Shown here: piece after piece, positions 29,590-39,200 of the stretch
Position numbering within the stretch: position 1 is the first letter of the stretch
How the letters are laid out: each line of letters begins with the position of its first letter
From: Symbiodinium natans
Taxonomy: Eukaryota; Sar; Dinophyceae; Suessiales; Symbiodiniaceae
Length of the DNA stretch: 64,000 nucleotides
Assembly: GCA_905221605.1 (NCBI GenBank)
Contig: CAJNDS010002746.1
Span: forward strand, 552,389-616,388
Reading direction: 5' to 3'
Made by a program: the position numbers and the translations under genes
The notes under the pieces: model-generated
The model's database searches: none
Seen by the model: the letters and a program-made list of their open reading frames with translations, nothing else
Told to the model about the DNA's origin: nothing

Positions 29590-30154
29590 CTAAAAACAGG
29601 GGTACCTTATTGGGGCTTCTTATAAGGGAATCCTAGTATTTGGGGACCATCATAGGGGTACCTCATTTTCGTAAGCCCCATATATCTTAAATCATATCAA
29701 GGATCCCTATAATTTACGGTATATTCCTTAATTAAAGGGTCTTGGGCTCTCTGGAATTCGTCTGTCGTTTTCGGTGTTTAGAGTCCAGGGCTGGGTGTCA
29801 GGTGGCTAAGCACCAAAAGTGATCCGCCCCGTAAGCGCCCCTCTTGGGTTGAAGCATTTCTAGGATGGCCCTTACAACCCTCTAACAAATATTCCCCTAA
29901 ACCCTAAACCCTAAACCCTAAACCCTAAACCCTAACCCCTAAACCCTAAACCCTAAACCTGAAGCTGATCCTCTTGAACCCCAATAAGGGATAGTATGAA
30001 TTATCCGAAGGGGCCTACCTAGATTTGCTCTACGAGTGCATGGGTCCTTTTGGACAAAACCTTCAAAAAACCTAAACCCTAAATCCTAAATCCTAAACCC
30101 TAAATCCTCAACCCTAAACCCTAAACCCTCAACCCTGAACCCCTCTCCGCCCAC
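29590..30154. repeat. Hairpin-like AT-rich element and CCCTAAA block
   Basis: 29600-29760 shares words with the 50858-50970 element (taaatcatat, ggtatattcct) and with repeat A (ggggcttcttataaggga). CCCTAAA blocks 29896-29960 and 30070-30140. Confidence 0.6.
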
Positions 30155-30219
30155 CTCGCGCACCCAGACGTTGTAAAGCCGTGCAGCTTCCCCTCGGGGC
30201 GCAGAGGCTTGGGGCGCAG
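30155..30219 (-). CDS. Candidate exon, unassigned
   Basis: 65 nt reading APQASAPRGEAARLYNVWVR then E. The acceptor is caaag|CTG, the donor gtgggc. CCCTAAA-like left and a long TTTAGGG array right (30225-30375). Probably an exon of the DUF3638 gene or of a gene between; not assigned. Confidence 0.6.
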
Positions 30220-31506
30220 CTTTGGGTTTAGGGTTTAGGGTTTAGGGTTTAGGGTTTAGGGTTTAGGGTTTAGGGTTTAGGGTTTAGGGTTTAGGGTTTA
30301 GGGTTTAGGGTTTAGGGTTTAGGGTTTAGGGTTTAGGGTTTAGGGTTTAGGGTTTAGGGTTTAGGGTTTAGGGCTTAGGATTTAGGGCTTAGGGTTCAGG
30401 GTTCAGAGTTTCGGGTTTAGGGTGTAGGGTGTAGGGTTTAGGGTTTAGGGTCAACCCCCAACAATGGCCCTTTTGAGATCTTTTAAGGGTTTTGGGCTGT
30501 TGTTTTTTAAAACATACTTTGAGGATCCAGGTCCATTCGTGGTTCGGGAAGCAAACTCTTGAGCAGAATCGGAAAATTTCGGGGATCGTCCGATGAGATT
30601 GGGACGACGCGAAGGCCGTACGCAAAGATGACACGCCGAAAACCGAACGTTTCTCCCTAATGTACGCCTGCTCCATGTCGAAAAAAAGATGCCTTAACCA
30701 ACAAGTTGTGGATTTAGCGTCAGGTAGGGTTGAGGGTTCAAGGTTACAAGCCCAAACCTTGAGCCCAGAGTGAAGAGCAAAAAAGATACGCTCATCCCTC
30801 CAAAACGGGAACAAAGGACCCTGCAGGGTGTCCTGAACCCCCAAACCCGAAACCTTGATTAGGGTTTAGGGGTTAGGCTTGTATGTATAACAGGCCTTGT
30901 ATTGATCAAGACGACTACCCTGAGCTCGAACCCTGAACCATTGCGCGCGGTTCGGGCTCAAGGTTTGGGGGTTGCCTACCCTAAACCCTAAACCCTAAAC
31001 CCTAAACCCTAAACCCTAAACCCTAAACCCTAAACCCTAAACCCTAAACCCTAAACCCTAAACCCTAAACCCTATAAGGCGTAGAAACCCTATAAACCAC
31101 TACACCTAAACCCTAAACACACAACTTGTTGGTTAAGTTTTCTAGGTGGAAGCTTTGGAATGGGAACAACAATTATGGCATCATAAGGTCAGGTAACAGT
31201 TCTAAACCCTAAACCCTAAACCCTAAACCCTAAACCCTAAACCCTAAACCCTAAACCCTAAACCCTAAACCCTAAACCCTAAACCCTAAACCCTAAACCC
31301 TAAACCCTTGTATGCTTTAGTGCCAGCTACTCACAGGTTCAATTACCCCCCCCAAACCCTAACCTTGAACCCTAAAACCTGAAGTCTCAACCATATACCC
31401 CAAACTCTACACCCCAAGCCCTAAATCCTAAACCCTAGACCCTAAACCCTAAACCCTGACCCCTAAACCCCTAAACCCCTAAACCCTAAACCCTATAGAG
31501 CTAGAC
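30220..31506. repeat. Large TTTAGGG and CCCTAAA arrays
   Basis: TTTAGGG 30225-30375 (about 21 units), CCCTAAA 30979-31075 (about 14 units), CCCTAAA 31204-31308 (about 15 units), degenerate 31340-31495. A 151-codon minus open frame (30389-30844) lies here; its last 20 codons are repeat-derived and the rest has no recognised motif. Confidence 0.78.
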
Positions 31507-31592
31507 CTCCAAGGCCCTGAGGGCGAACTGCCGACTGAGGCCGCGGCGAGCTTTCACATCATCCGCATCTCCGCGGCGGAGTCGCGTCAAAG
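31507..31592 (-). CDS. Candidate exon, basic helical
   Basis: 86 nt reading LTRLRRGDADDVKARRGLSR followed by QFALRALE. The acceptor is tgcag|CTT, the donor gtctag. Strong coding look (full-length open, charged helix), no family assigned. Confidence 0.62.
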
Positions 31593-32509
31593 CTGCAACG
31601 AGACGTCATTGTAGGGCAAAAACCCTGTAAACCTTTTAGGGCCTTTATAGGGGGTTTAGGGTTTAAGGTTTAGGGCTTAGGGTACATCCTAAACCAGCGC
31701 ATTGGGTCTAGGGCCTCGAAGCTCTGAAAACCCTAACCCCCCCCCACAAAAAAAAAAAAAAACTTCCAGCCCTGCGCCCTAAACACTAATCCCAGATGAT
31801 TGAGTTGAGGTCTTGAGGGCTCAGAGGTTTAAATTTGAGACCCCCGGCCCTTAGATTCCTTTAGAGCACGAAGCCTATAGGTTCCCCTAGAGCATTAAGG
31901 CTTTAGGTAGGAGCTCTACATCCTAAATCCTAAGCCCTAAACCCTAAAAACCCGGCTCTGATTCCAGAGTGGCAACCTTACTCATTGGTTCTTGAATAGG
32001 AGAAGTACAGAATTTGCAAAAAATCCATTGGTTTAGGGTTTATGGTTTGGGGTTTAGGGCTTAGGGCTTGGTTAAACCAAAGGGCTCGGCAAAGGGCTTA
32101 GGGGTTTAGGGCTTAGGCTATGTCAGGTCCAGGGACAGAGAACCCCTACAAAAAAGGAGAAATAATAGACTATCCTTCTACATCACCAACGTGTAGTGAG
32201 TGAGGGCCTTCCGTTGAGGGTTTCTAGTTGGGGTTTGGGGTTTAGGGTTCAGGGTTTCGGGCTTAGGGATTGGGGTTTAGGGTTGGTTCAGGGCTTGAAG
32301 ATGGAAGCCTAAAACAGGTGAGAGTAGGGCCCCGCAGGGCGTCTTATGGAGCTTAAAGGGTGCATATTCATGCGGTTCGGGCACGGCTTACCCTAAAACC
32401 CTGAACGACCCCCCAAGCAGGAAAGGGATGGTCGAGACTAGCCGGTCCTCACGAGGTGGGGCCGAACTGCTCCTGGCGACCATAGAACCTGAACCTCATG
32501 AGTCTCCAC
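31593..32509. other. Degenerate telomere-like intronic sequence
   Basis: Few regular arrays; scattered TTTAGGG and CCCTAAA words, a C run then poly-A at 31737-31760. No exon recognised. Confidence 0.5.
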
Positions 32510-32563
32510 CAGTGCCATAGGATGCGTGCGGGACAATGTCCAGAAATCGACGGATGGCATCAA
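32510..32563 (-). CDS. Candidate exon, unassigned
   Basis: 54 nt reading DAIRRFLDIVPHASYGT. The acceptor is aaag|TT, the donor gtggag. The same frame stays open upstream (AAAFLDKV), so the 5' end may be further right. TTTAGGG words right. Confidence 0.55.
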
Positions 32564-32691
32564 CTTTGTCGAGGAAGGCCGCGGCGTTTAGGGTTTAGGC
32601 CCCTAAACCATTACTAAACACTTACTAAGCCCTAACCCCTAACCCGGCCCTAAACAATACACCCTAAAGCCTAAACCAAACCCGACCCAAC

Positions 32692-32749
32692 ATGAACTTC
32701 GGCGGCCAGGCGCCTCTCAGGGCCCTTCGGAAGTCGCCTCGGAGCGAGT
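32692..32749 (-). CDS. Candidate exon, unassigned
   Basis: 58 nt reading SLRGDFRRALRGAWPPKF. The acceptor is ccaag|AC, the donor gttggg. CCCTAAA-like left. Compatible in style with the downstream part of the DUF3638 gene but not matched to a motif. Confidence 0.55.
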
Positions 32750-35413
32750 CTTGGGTCAGGGGTACCGGGGAATGGGCCTAGAGTTTGGGGGGTTTGGGGT
32801 TTAGGGGTTAAGGTTTAGGGCTTAGAGTTTGGAGGTTTAAGGTGCAGGGTTTCGGGATCGAGTTTAGGGCTTAGGGTTTAGGGCTTAGAGTTTGGAGGTC
32901 TCACTCTATCCATTCTCAGAAAACCATGAACTCTAAAGCCAAGAGCACAATAGTCCCTGAACCCTAAAACCCAAGAACTCCACACTAGACCTTAAACCGC
33001 CCAAAAAAAAAACAACCAAGGCCCACAGCAGACCCCCGGAACCCCGAAGCACAAACTCCGCAAAGGCAGCCCGGTAGATCCTAACCTCCTACGGCCCAGC
33101 AGGCCTAAACCCTAAACCCTAAACCCTAAACCCTGAACCCTAAACCCTAAACCCTAAACTCTAGAGGTCCTAAAACCAGCTTAAGCCCCGAAACCCTGGG
33201 CCCTCAACCTTATAATTACCCGACACCCTAGGCCCGAAACCCTAGGCCCGAAACCCTAGGCCCCAGACCCTAGGCCCTAAACCCTAGAGCTTTTAGGGGC
33301 TGTTAGGGTTCCTAGGGTTTAGGGTTAGGGTTTCAGGTTTAGAGTTTGAAGTATAGCAAGATTACACTGAGCCCTAAACTCTAAACCCGAAGACAGCTCG
33401 CAACAAAGCTTTGACTGCAGAGTGGTCAAGTTTTGCACCCTAATAGGGACTATCAAGCGGAAACATACAATAGGTAACCCTACACCCTGAACCCTAAGAC
33501 CTAAGCCCTAAACCCTAAGCCCTGAACCCTAAACCTCCTGTAGTACCTTGAGTCGCCGTAGGCCTTGTAGCGTTTTAGGGTTTAGGGTTTACAGGTTTAG
33601 GGCTGAGGGGATGAGGGGTGAAGGGTTTCGGCAAGCTTCGTTTAGGGTTTACGATTTAGAGGCTTAGGGGTTCGGGGGGGGCGGGGGGGGGGAGGGGGTT
33701 AGGGGTTTAGGGTTCAGGGTTGAATTAGCGTTCCTAAACCCCAAACCCCAAACCCCAAACCCCAAACCCTAAACCCTAAACCCTAAACCCTAAACCCTAA
33801 ACCCTAAACCCTAAACCCTAGAGGGGTTGAGGGCTTGCCGCCGGAAGGCCTCGGCGCAGGCCCCCAAAGCGAAAGGTTAGCCAGGTAAGCCTGGGACGGA
33901 CTGAGTGGGGCTTGGGGCTCAAACCCTAAACCCTAAGGATTGGGGGGTTTAGGGTTTAATATATGCCTTGATTTGCGGTTCGATGCATAGCGTATCAGCT
34001 AGCTCCGTAAATCCTAACAAAAAACCAGCACCTAGAAAACCCAAAACCCTACCCGCCCTAAACAACACCACTAACACCCTAAGCTCCAAACCCTAAACCC
34101 TAAACCTTAATCCCTAAACCCTAAACGCGCAAACTTGTAGGGTCAGAGGTTGGCTTTCGAGCCGTAAAGCACTTCAGCCCCCCCAACCCTGCATCGGGAG
34201 CCTACAGCCTAAGCCCAACATGTCATGTTCACACAAGGTTTAGGGTTTAGGGTTTAGGGTTTGGGGTTTAGGGTTTAGGGCTTAGGGCATAGGGTTTAGT
34301 GTCCAGGCTGTAGGGTTCAGGGGTGAGCTGGAATCTAAGATGTGCAAGCGAGGCAGGCACGTTGACTACAGCCAAACCCTAAACCGGTATCTCCTAATGT
34401 CTGAAGTCCTGAGCCCAAACCGTTCAAGCTAGCTTCGTTCTTCTCTCAGTCTCCTTTGGGTTTCTACTATTTGCTTAAGAACCCCGCATAAAATCAAAAA
34501 TGTGCGTCCGCAATATGGGTTACTTTTATTCTTGTTTTTTGGGAGGGGGGTCTTAAGCAAATAGTAGGTTTAAGAGGATCACGACCCTAAACCCCCAATC
34601 CTGCACCCTAAACCCTAAGCCCCAAAGTGAGTGCTGGTAAGGGCTTGCCAGTGGACGGGTTCAGGGTTTTAGCCAAAGCAGGGTTTAGTGTTTTCGGTGC
34701 AGGGTTTAGGCCCAAGCCCTAAACCCCTACATCCACAACAGGGTTTGGTGGCTTTTGGACTTTGGAGCCCCAAATTCTGCTTAAGTTTCTGCTTAAGTTT
34801 GGGGAAGCTGGGGGTGACGCCCGATCAAGACGTCCGGGTGACTGAACTGAGAAGTCTCCTTGGCACCATCAAAAGCAGCAGGTTTTAGGTTTTGGGGCAG
34901 AGGGCGTGCGGGGGAGGGTTTAGGGTTTACGGAATCTGCGGGCCAGAAACCTATTGGGTTTAGGGTTTAGGGCTGACAATGAGGGTTTGTATAGGGATAG
35001 GGTTTTGGTCAGGACTGAGGGGTGTCACAGTGCAATAGTGCAACCGTTGGTCGTCGGTGCTTGTTGTGTCTCCGGCGCCTAACTTAGCCAGTAGACGAAA
35101 TGTAGCCTAAAAGCTTAAACCCTCAACCCCCAATTCTCCCCCTAAACCCCAAAACCCCAAAACCCGAAAACCCTAAGCCCTTAGGTTCATACTTTCTTGG
35201 GTTATTAGGGAGTAGGGCTCCAAACCCCCAAAAGTCCAATGCATGTTGGTGGATGTGTAGGCTTAGGGTTTACGGCTTTAGGGTTTTCAGGAACTTAGCC
35301 TTTGGGTTTCGGGTTGAAGCCCTCAATCCTAAATCCTAAACCCTAAACCTCAGACCTAAACCCTAAACCCTAAACCCTAAACCCTAAACCCTAAACCCAT
35401 AGATTTCCCGGGC
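32750..35413. repeat. Degenerate telomere-type region with one exon-like island
   Basis: CCCTAAA 33103-33160 and 33735-33820, CCCTAGG units 33225-33290, TTTAGGG 34220-34285, CCCTAAA 35335-35398. An island near 33839-33868 reads GACAEAFRRQALN (weak). A 17-bp-arm inverted repeat lies at 34464-34567. Confidence 0.6.
34464..34567. repeat. Inverted repeat with 17-bp perfect arms
   Basis: ctactatttgcttaaga at 34464-34480 and tcttaagcaaatagtag at 34551-34567 are exact reverse complements; the pairing extends imperfectly on both sides. A MITE-like or hairpin element. Confidence 0.88.
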
Positions 35414-35448
35414 AAAGCGGTCTCTGGGCCTCGGACAGATGGAGCATC
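35414..35448 (-). CDS. Candidate exon, unassigned
   Basis: 35 nt reading MLHLSEAQRPL. The acceptor is caacag|G, the donor GC (gcccgg). CCCTAAA array left, TTTAGGG array right (35461-35535). Confidence 0.5.
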
Positions 35449-35589
35449 CTGTTGACCAGTAGGTTTAGGGTTTAGGGTTTAGGGTTCAGGGTTTAGGGTT
35501 TAGGGCCTAGGGTTTAGGGTTTAGGGCTTCGGGTTTAGGATTTGGGGTTTAGGGCTTCGGGTTAAGGATTTGGGGTTTAGGGTTTAGGA

Positions 35590-35608
35590 TTTGGGGTTGC
35601 TCTCTCTC

Positions 35609-35647
<39 letters not shown>

Positions 35648-35655
35648 CTCTGTCT
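35590..35655 (+). repeat. CT microsatellite
   Basis: About 60 bp of ct dinucleotides with a few ctgt interruptions, within an intron. Confidence 0.92.
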
Positions 35656-35780
35656 CTAGATTTTGAGGGTGATGGCTGGCCCTAAACCCTGAACCCTGAA
35701 CCCTGAACCCTGAACCCTGAACCCTAAACCCTAAACCCTAAACCCTAAACCCTAAACCCTCGAGGTGGCAAATCCTTTGC

Positions 35781-35842
35781 ATCTGCCCTCCTTTGGAGGG
35801 TCGGCATAATGAAAGATGGCTCTTGCGGAGCAGCAGCCGGCT
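35781..35842 (-). CDS. Probable DUF3638-gene exon, frame uncertain
   Basis: 62 nt directly downstream of the AVPFVGK exon. Two frames are open: one reads PAAAPQEPSFIMPTLQR, another CCSARAIFHYADPPK. The second resembles the region that follows AVPFVGK in the family. The acceptor is tgag|AGC. CCCTAAA left, TTTAGGG right. Confidence 0.55.
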
Positions 35843-36243
35843 CTCAGGGGTCTAGGGTTTAGGGTTTAGGGTTTAGGGTTTAGGGTTTTGCCGCCTGTGC
35901 GAGCTGCCCTTAACTCAAAAACTCAAACTCTTAAGCGGGGGTATTTTGTTGTTCGGTAGCTCAAGCTGGATGTGTCAGTCTTTGATATGCAGCCATGTCA
36001 ACCGCACACACTTTCCACCTTCAACACCTGTGAAACCCTAAGCCCTGAGCCTCCCAACTAAACCCTAAACCCTAAACCCTCAACCCTCAACCCTAAACCC
36101 TAAACCCTAAACCCTAAACCCTAAACCCTAAACCCTAAGCCCTAAGCCCTAAGCCCTAAGCCCTAAGCCCTAAACCCTAAACCCTAAACCCTATAGGTTT
36201 ATAAACCCTAAACCCTAAACCCAAACCCTTTCCGCCCCAGGGC
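35843..36243. repeat. Intron: TTTAGGG block and CCCTAAA arrays
   Basis: TTTAGGG 35851-35886, then unique AT-richer DNA, then CCCTAAA with a CCCTAAG sub-block 36058-36222. Confidence 0.8.
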
Positions 36244-36285
36244 CTTGCCAACGAATGGCACCGCCAGGCTACGCCGCGGCAGGGG
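36244..36285 (-). CDS. DUF3638-gene exon: AVPFVGK motif
   Basis: 42 nt, 14 codons: PLPRRSLAVPFVGK. AVPFVGK is a distinctive motif of the C-terminal part of DUF3638-family proteins as I remember it. The acceptor is ggag|CCC, the donor GC (gccctg). Confidence 0.82.
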
Positions 36286-39200
36286 CTCCGAAGCAAAGCT
36301 GGGGGAGTCCTTTTGAGCTCTGGGCTTGTAGGGTTGTTCAGGGCTTCTAGGTTGTAGTTTCTTTTCTTTTTGTTTTCTGCTGCTGCAGCTATTATTATTA
36401 TTATTACTACTACTATTGTTATTATTGTTATTATGACTGCGGGAGTCTGGCTTGGGGTTTCGCGCGAACAGCTGCTTGTCAACGCTCCTTCGGAAGAGTC
36501 TCTTTATGGCCACAGAGAAGGTCGTTCTTGGGGTCCCTTCTGTGTCAGTCTACTATGACTTTGAGACAATGAGACCCCTTCGAGTATTTACTCCTTTTAC
36601 CCAGCTGTGGTGTTGAGGAACATTCCAGACTTCGGCCAGTCTGTGGGACATCTGATGGCTACCCCTAAACCACTAAATATGCCCCCAAACCCTAAACTCT
36701 AAACATACCTCTAAACCCTAAATATCCACCTAAACCCTAAACTCTAAACATACCATCTGACTCGAAGTAGCCCTAAACCCTAAACCCTAAACCCCAAACC
36801 CTAAACTCTAGATTGAAAGGTCGCTGTCGAGTTGTCCGAACAGGTTTGAGACTTTAGGCCGAGCGACTTGGGCAACGGAGGGCCCAAGCTAAGCAGACTC
36901 ATCTCTGCCGGTTTCTGTTTAGGGTTTAGGGTTTAGGGTTTAGGGTTTAGGGTTTAGGGTGTAGGGTGTAGGGTTTAGGGTTTAGGGTTTAGGGTTTAGG
37001 GCTACTTCGAGTCAGATAAGGTAAATCGTCACACCATGCCACACCCTGACCTTAGCTTTGGAGTAGACCCTGAAAAGAAGTATACCCTAAGGGTCCATGT
37101 ACCTAATTATTGAATACTTGGGCCTTAAAGTCCTTCCAATATAGGGACTTTGGGGTCCAAGTATATGATAATGAGGTACATGGACCCTTAGGGATATACT
37201 TTTTAGGTATAAGTAGCTATACTGGGAACCCAGAACCAAATAAAGTATTAAAGTATAGTACTCCAAGACCCAGTTATACATCCGGGCCACTGAGAAACAT
37301 CAAAAGATGAGCCAAACTGCTTTTTATGGTGAATGTAAACCCTAAACCCTTAACCCGAAACCCTAGACCCTAAGTGGACAAACTCCGGACGCCTCGTCCA
37401 GCAGACCGTAGTGGACGCGATGGATTCGAGAGACGATGTGGGGAAACAGCCTGTAACTCTGAGCACATTTAAGGTGGCTTCCAGGGTTAGGGTTTAGGTT
37501 TTTTTTGTTTTACGCAGCCCTGTGCACCTTTTCTAGTGCAGGCCACTGGCCGGGGTAGCCAACTTTCCGGGATTTCAGGGCTGCAGAGGAGGCTTGGTGT
37601 CGCCAGGTTTAGGGTTTCGGGTTTAGGGGGGTTGGGCTTATACCCCGAATAAAAAAGACACGGACACCATTCAGGGATTCGGCCCACTAGCTTGTGTGGT
37701 TGCTTCGGGGCCCTGAAGACAAAAGCCTAAACCCTAAACCGTAAACATCGTAAACCCTAAGCCCCAAACCCTGAAGCCAAGAACCTAAACTCCAAACCCA
37801 TAAGGGCTGGAGGCTTCTGGGTCCTCGTGTTGCTCTTCCCCACAGGGTTTAGGGTTAAGGGTTTAGGGCCCTGGTGCCCTCGGGACACCCCCCCCCCCAA
37901 GTAAACCCTAAACCTAAACCCTAAACCCTAAACCCTAAACCCTAAAACCCTAAACCCCTAAACCCTAAACCCATAAACCCTAAACCCGAAGCCCCCCCCC
38001 CCCCCCCCCAATCCCTACATTAAACCCTATAAGTCACAAACTGAACCCTCAGAACCCTCTTGCAACCGAGGCCTTCAAGCATGCAGCCCCCCACACTCGT
38101 AGCCTCAACCCCTCAGCCCTAAACCCTAATCCCTAGTAATTAAAGCCTAAACCCTAAACCCTAAACCCTAAACCCTAAACCCTAAACCCTAAACCCTAAA
38201 CCCTAAACCCTAAACCCTAAACCCTAAACCCTAGTCCTAAACCCTAAACCGCGAAGAACAAAAAGAAACCCAGGTTCCTTACTGCGCTTTCGCGCTCCTC
38301 AGAGTGCCGGATTTTGGGTTTAGGGTTTAGGGTTTAGGGTTTAGGGTTTAGGGTTTAGGGTTAGGGTTTAGGGTTTAGGGCTGAGGGCCAAAAATTGGGT
38401 CTTTTTTTTGACGGAAGCTCCTCCCTCAAACTTGAGGGGAGTAGCCACACGCCCTTGCAATCTGGAAACCGAGCTGTCATGCCAGGATGGGCTATGATAC
38501 CCCATAATCCCTTACAAGGCCCTTTATAGGGCTCACCCTAAACCCTAAACCCTAAACCCTAAACCCCAAACCCCAAACCCTAAACCCTAACTCATTCTAG
38601 GGAATTTAAGGCCTAATAACCCATCCTGGTGGCTGAAGGGTGTCATCATTGTCGTGGTCACCTCGACCGGCTGCTTTTGGAGCGCAAAGCGCAACAAGCC
38701 AGCCGCAAAGGATGTGGCGCTGCACGGCCCTAAACCCTAAACCCTAAACCCTAAACCCTATAAACCCTAAACCCTAAACCGAATGTAGACAAGCCAAGCC
38801 AGGGGCTCCATCGGCGGGACCGCGCAGACAGCTGACATCGGGCCAAGACATTACACACAGGCGCGACATGTCCAGCTGCCTCCGAACGATTTGAGGTTTA
38901 GGGTTTAGGGTTTAGGGTTTAGGGTTTAGGGTTTAGGGTTTAGGGTTTAGGGTTTAGGGTTTGGGGTTTAGTTTCATTGCTTTCACGGCCGAGGGCGTCG
39001 GGAAAGTTTACGGAGCTGCGGGTGCTTCAGCCATCAACCCTAAACCCAAAACCCTGAACCCCAAGCTTGAACCTAAACCCTAAACCCTGGACCCTACAAC
39101 CTGAACCCTAAACCCTAAACCTTGCTGCTAAGGGGCGTCGAAAGCCACGTCCTTGCCAAATTCAGCGCCTTCGAAAGCACTGTGACAACCCTGGAGGTTC

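Noticed and set aside
30389-30844. 151-codon minus-strand gene
   Set aside because: The longest such frame outside exons, but its last 20 codons are repeat-derived, it has no splice-consistent ends and no motif is recognised. Kept only as a note in the intron description.
36177-36513. 101-codon open frames with poly-Asn/poly-Ile
   Set aside because: They are trinucleotide-repeat shadows. Only the 42-nt AVPFVGK part (36244-36285) is supported as an exon.
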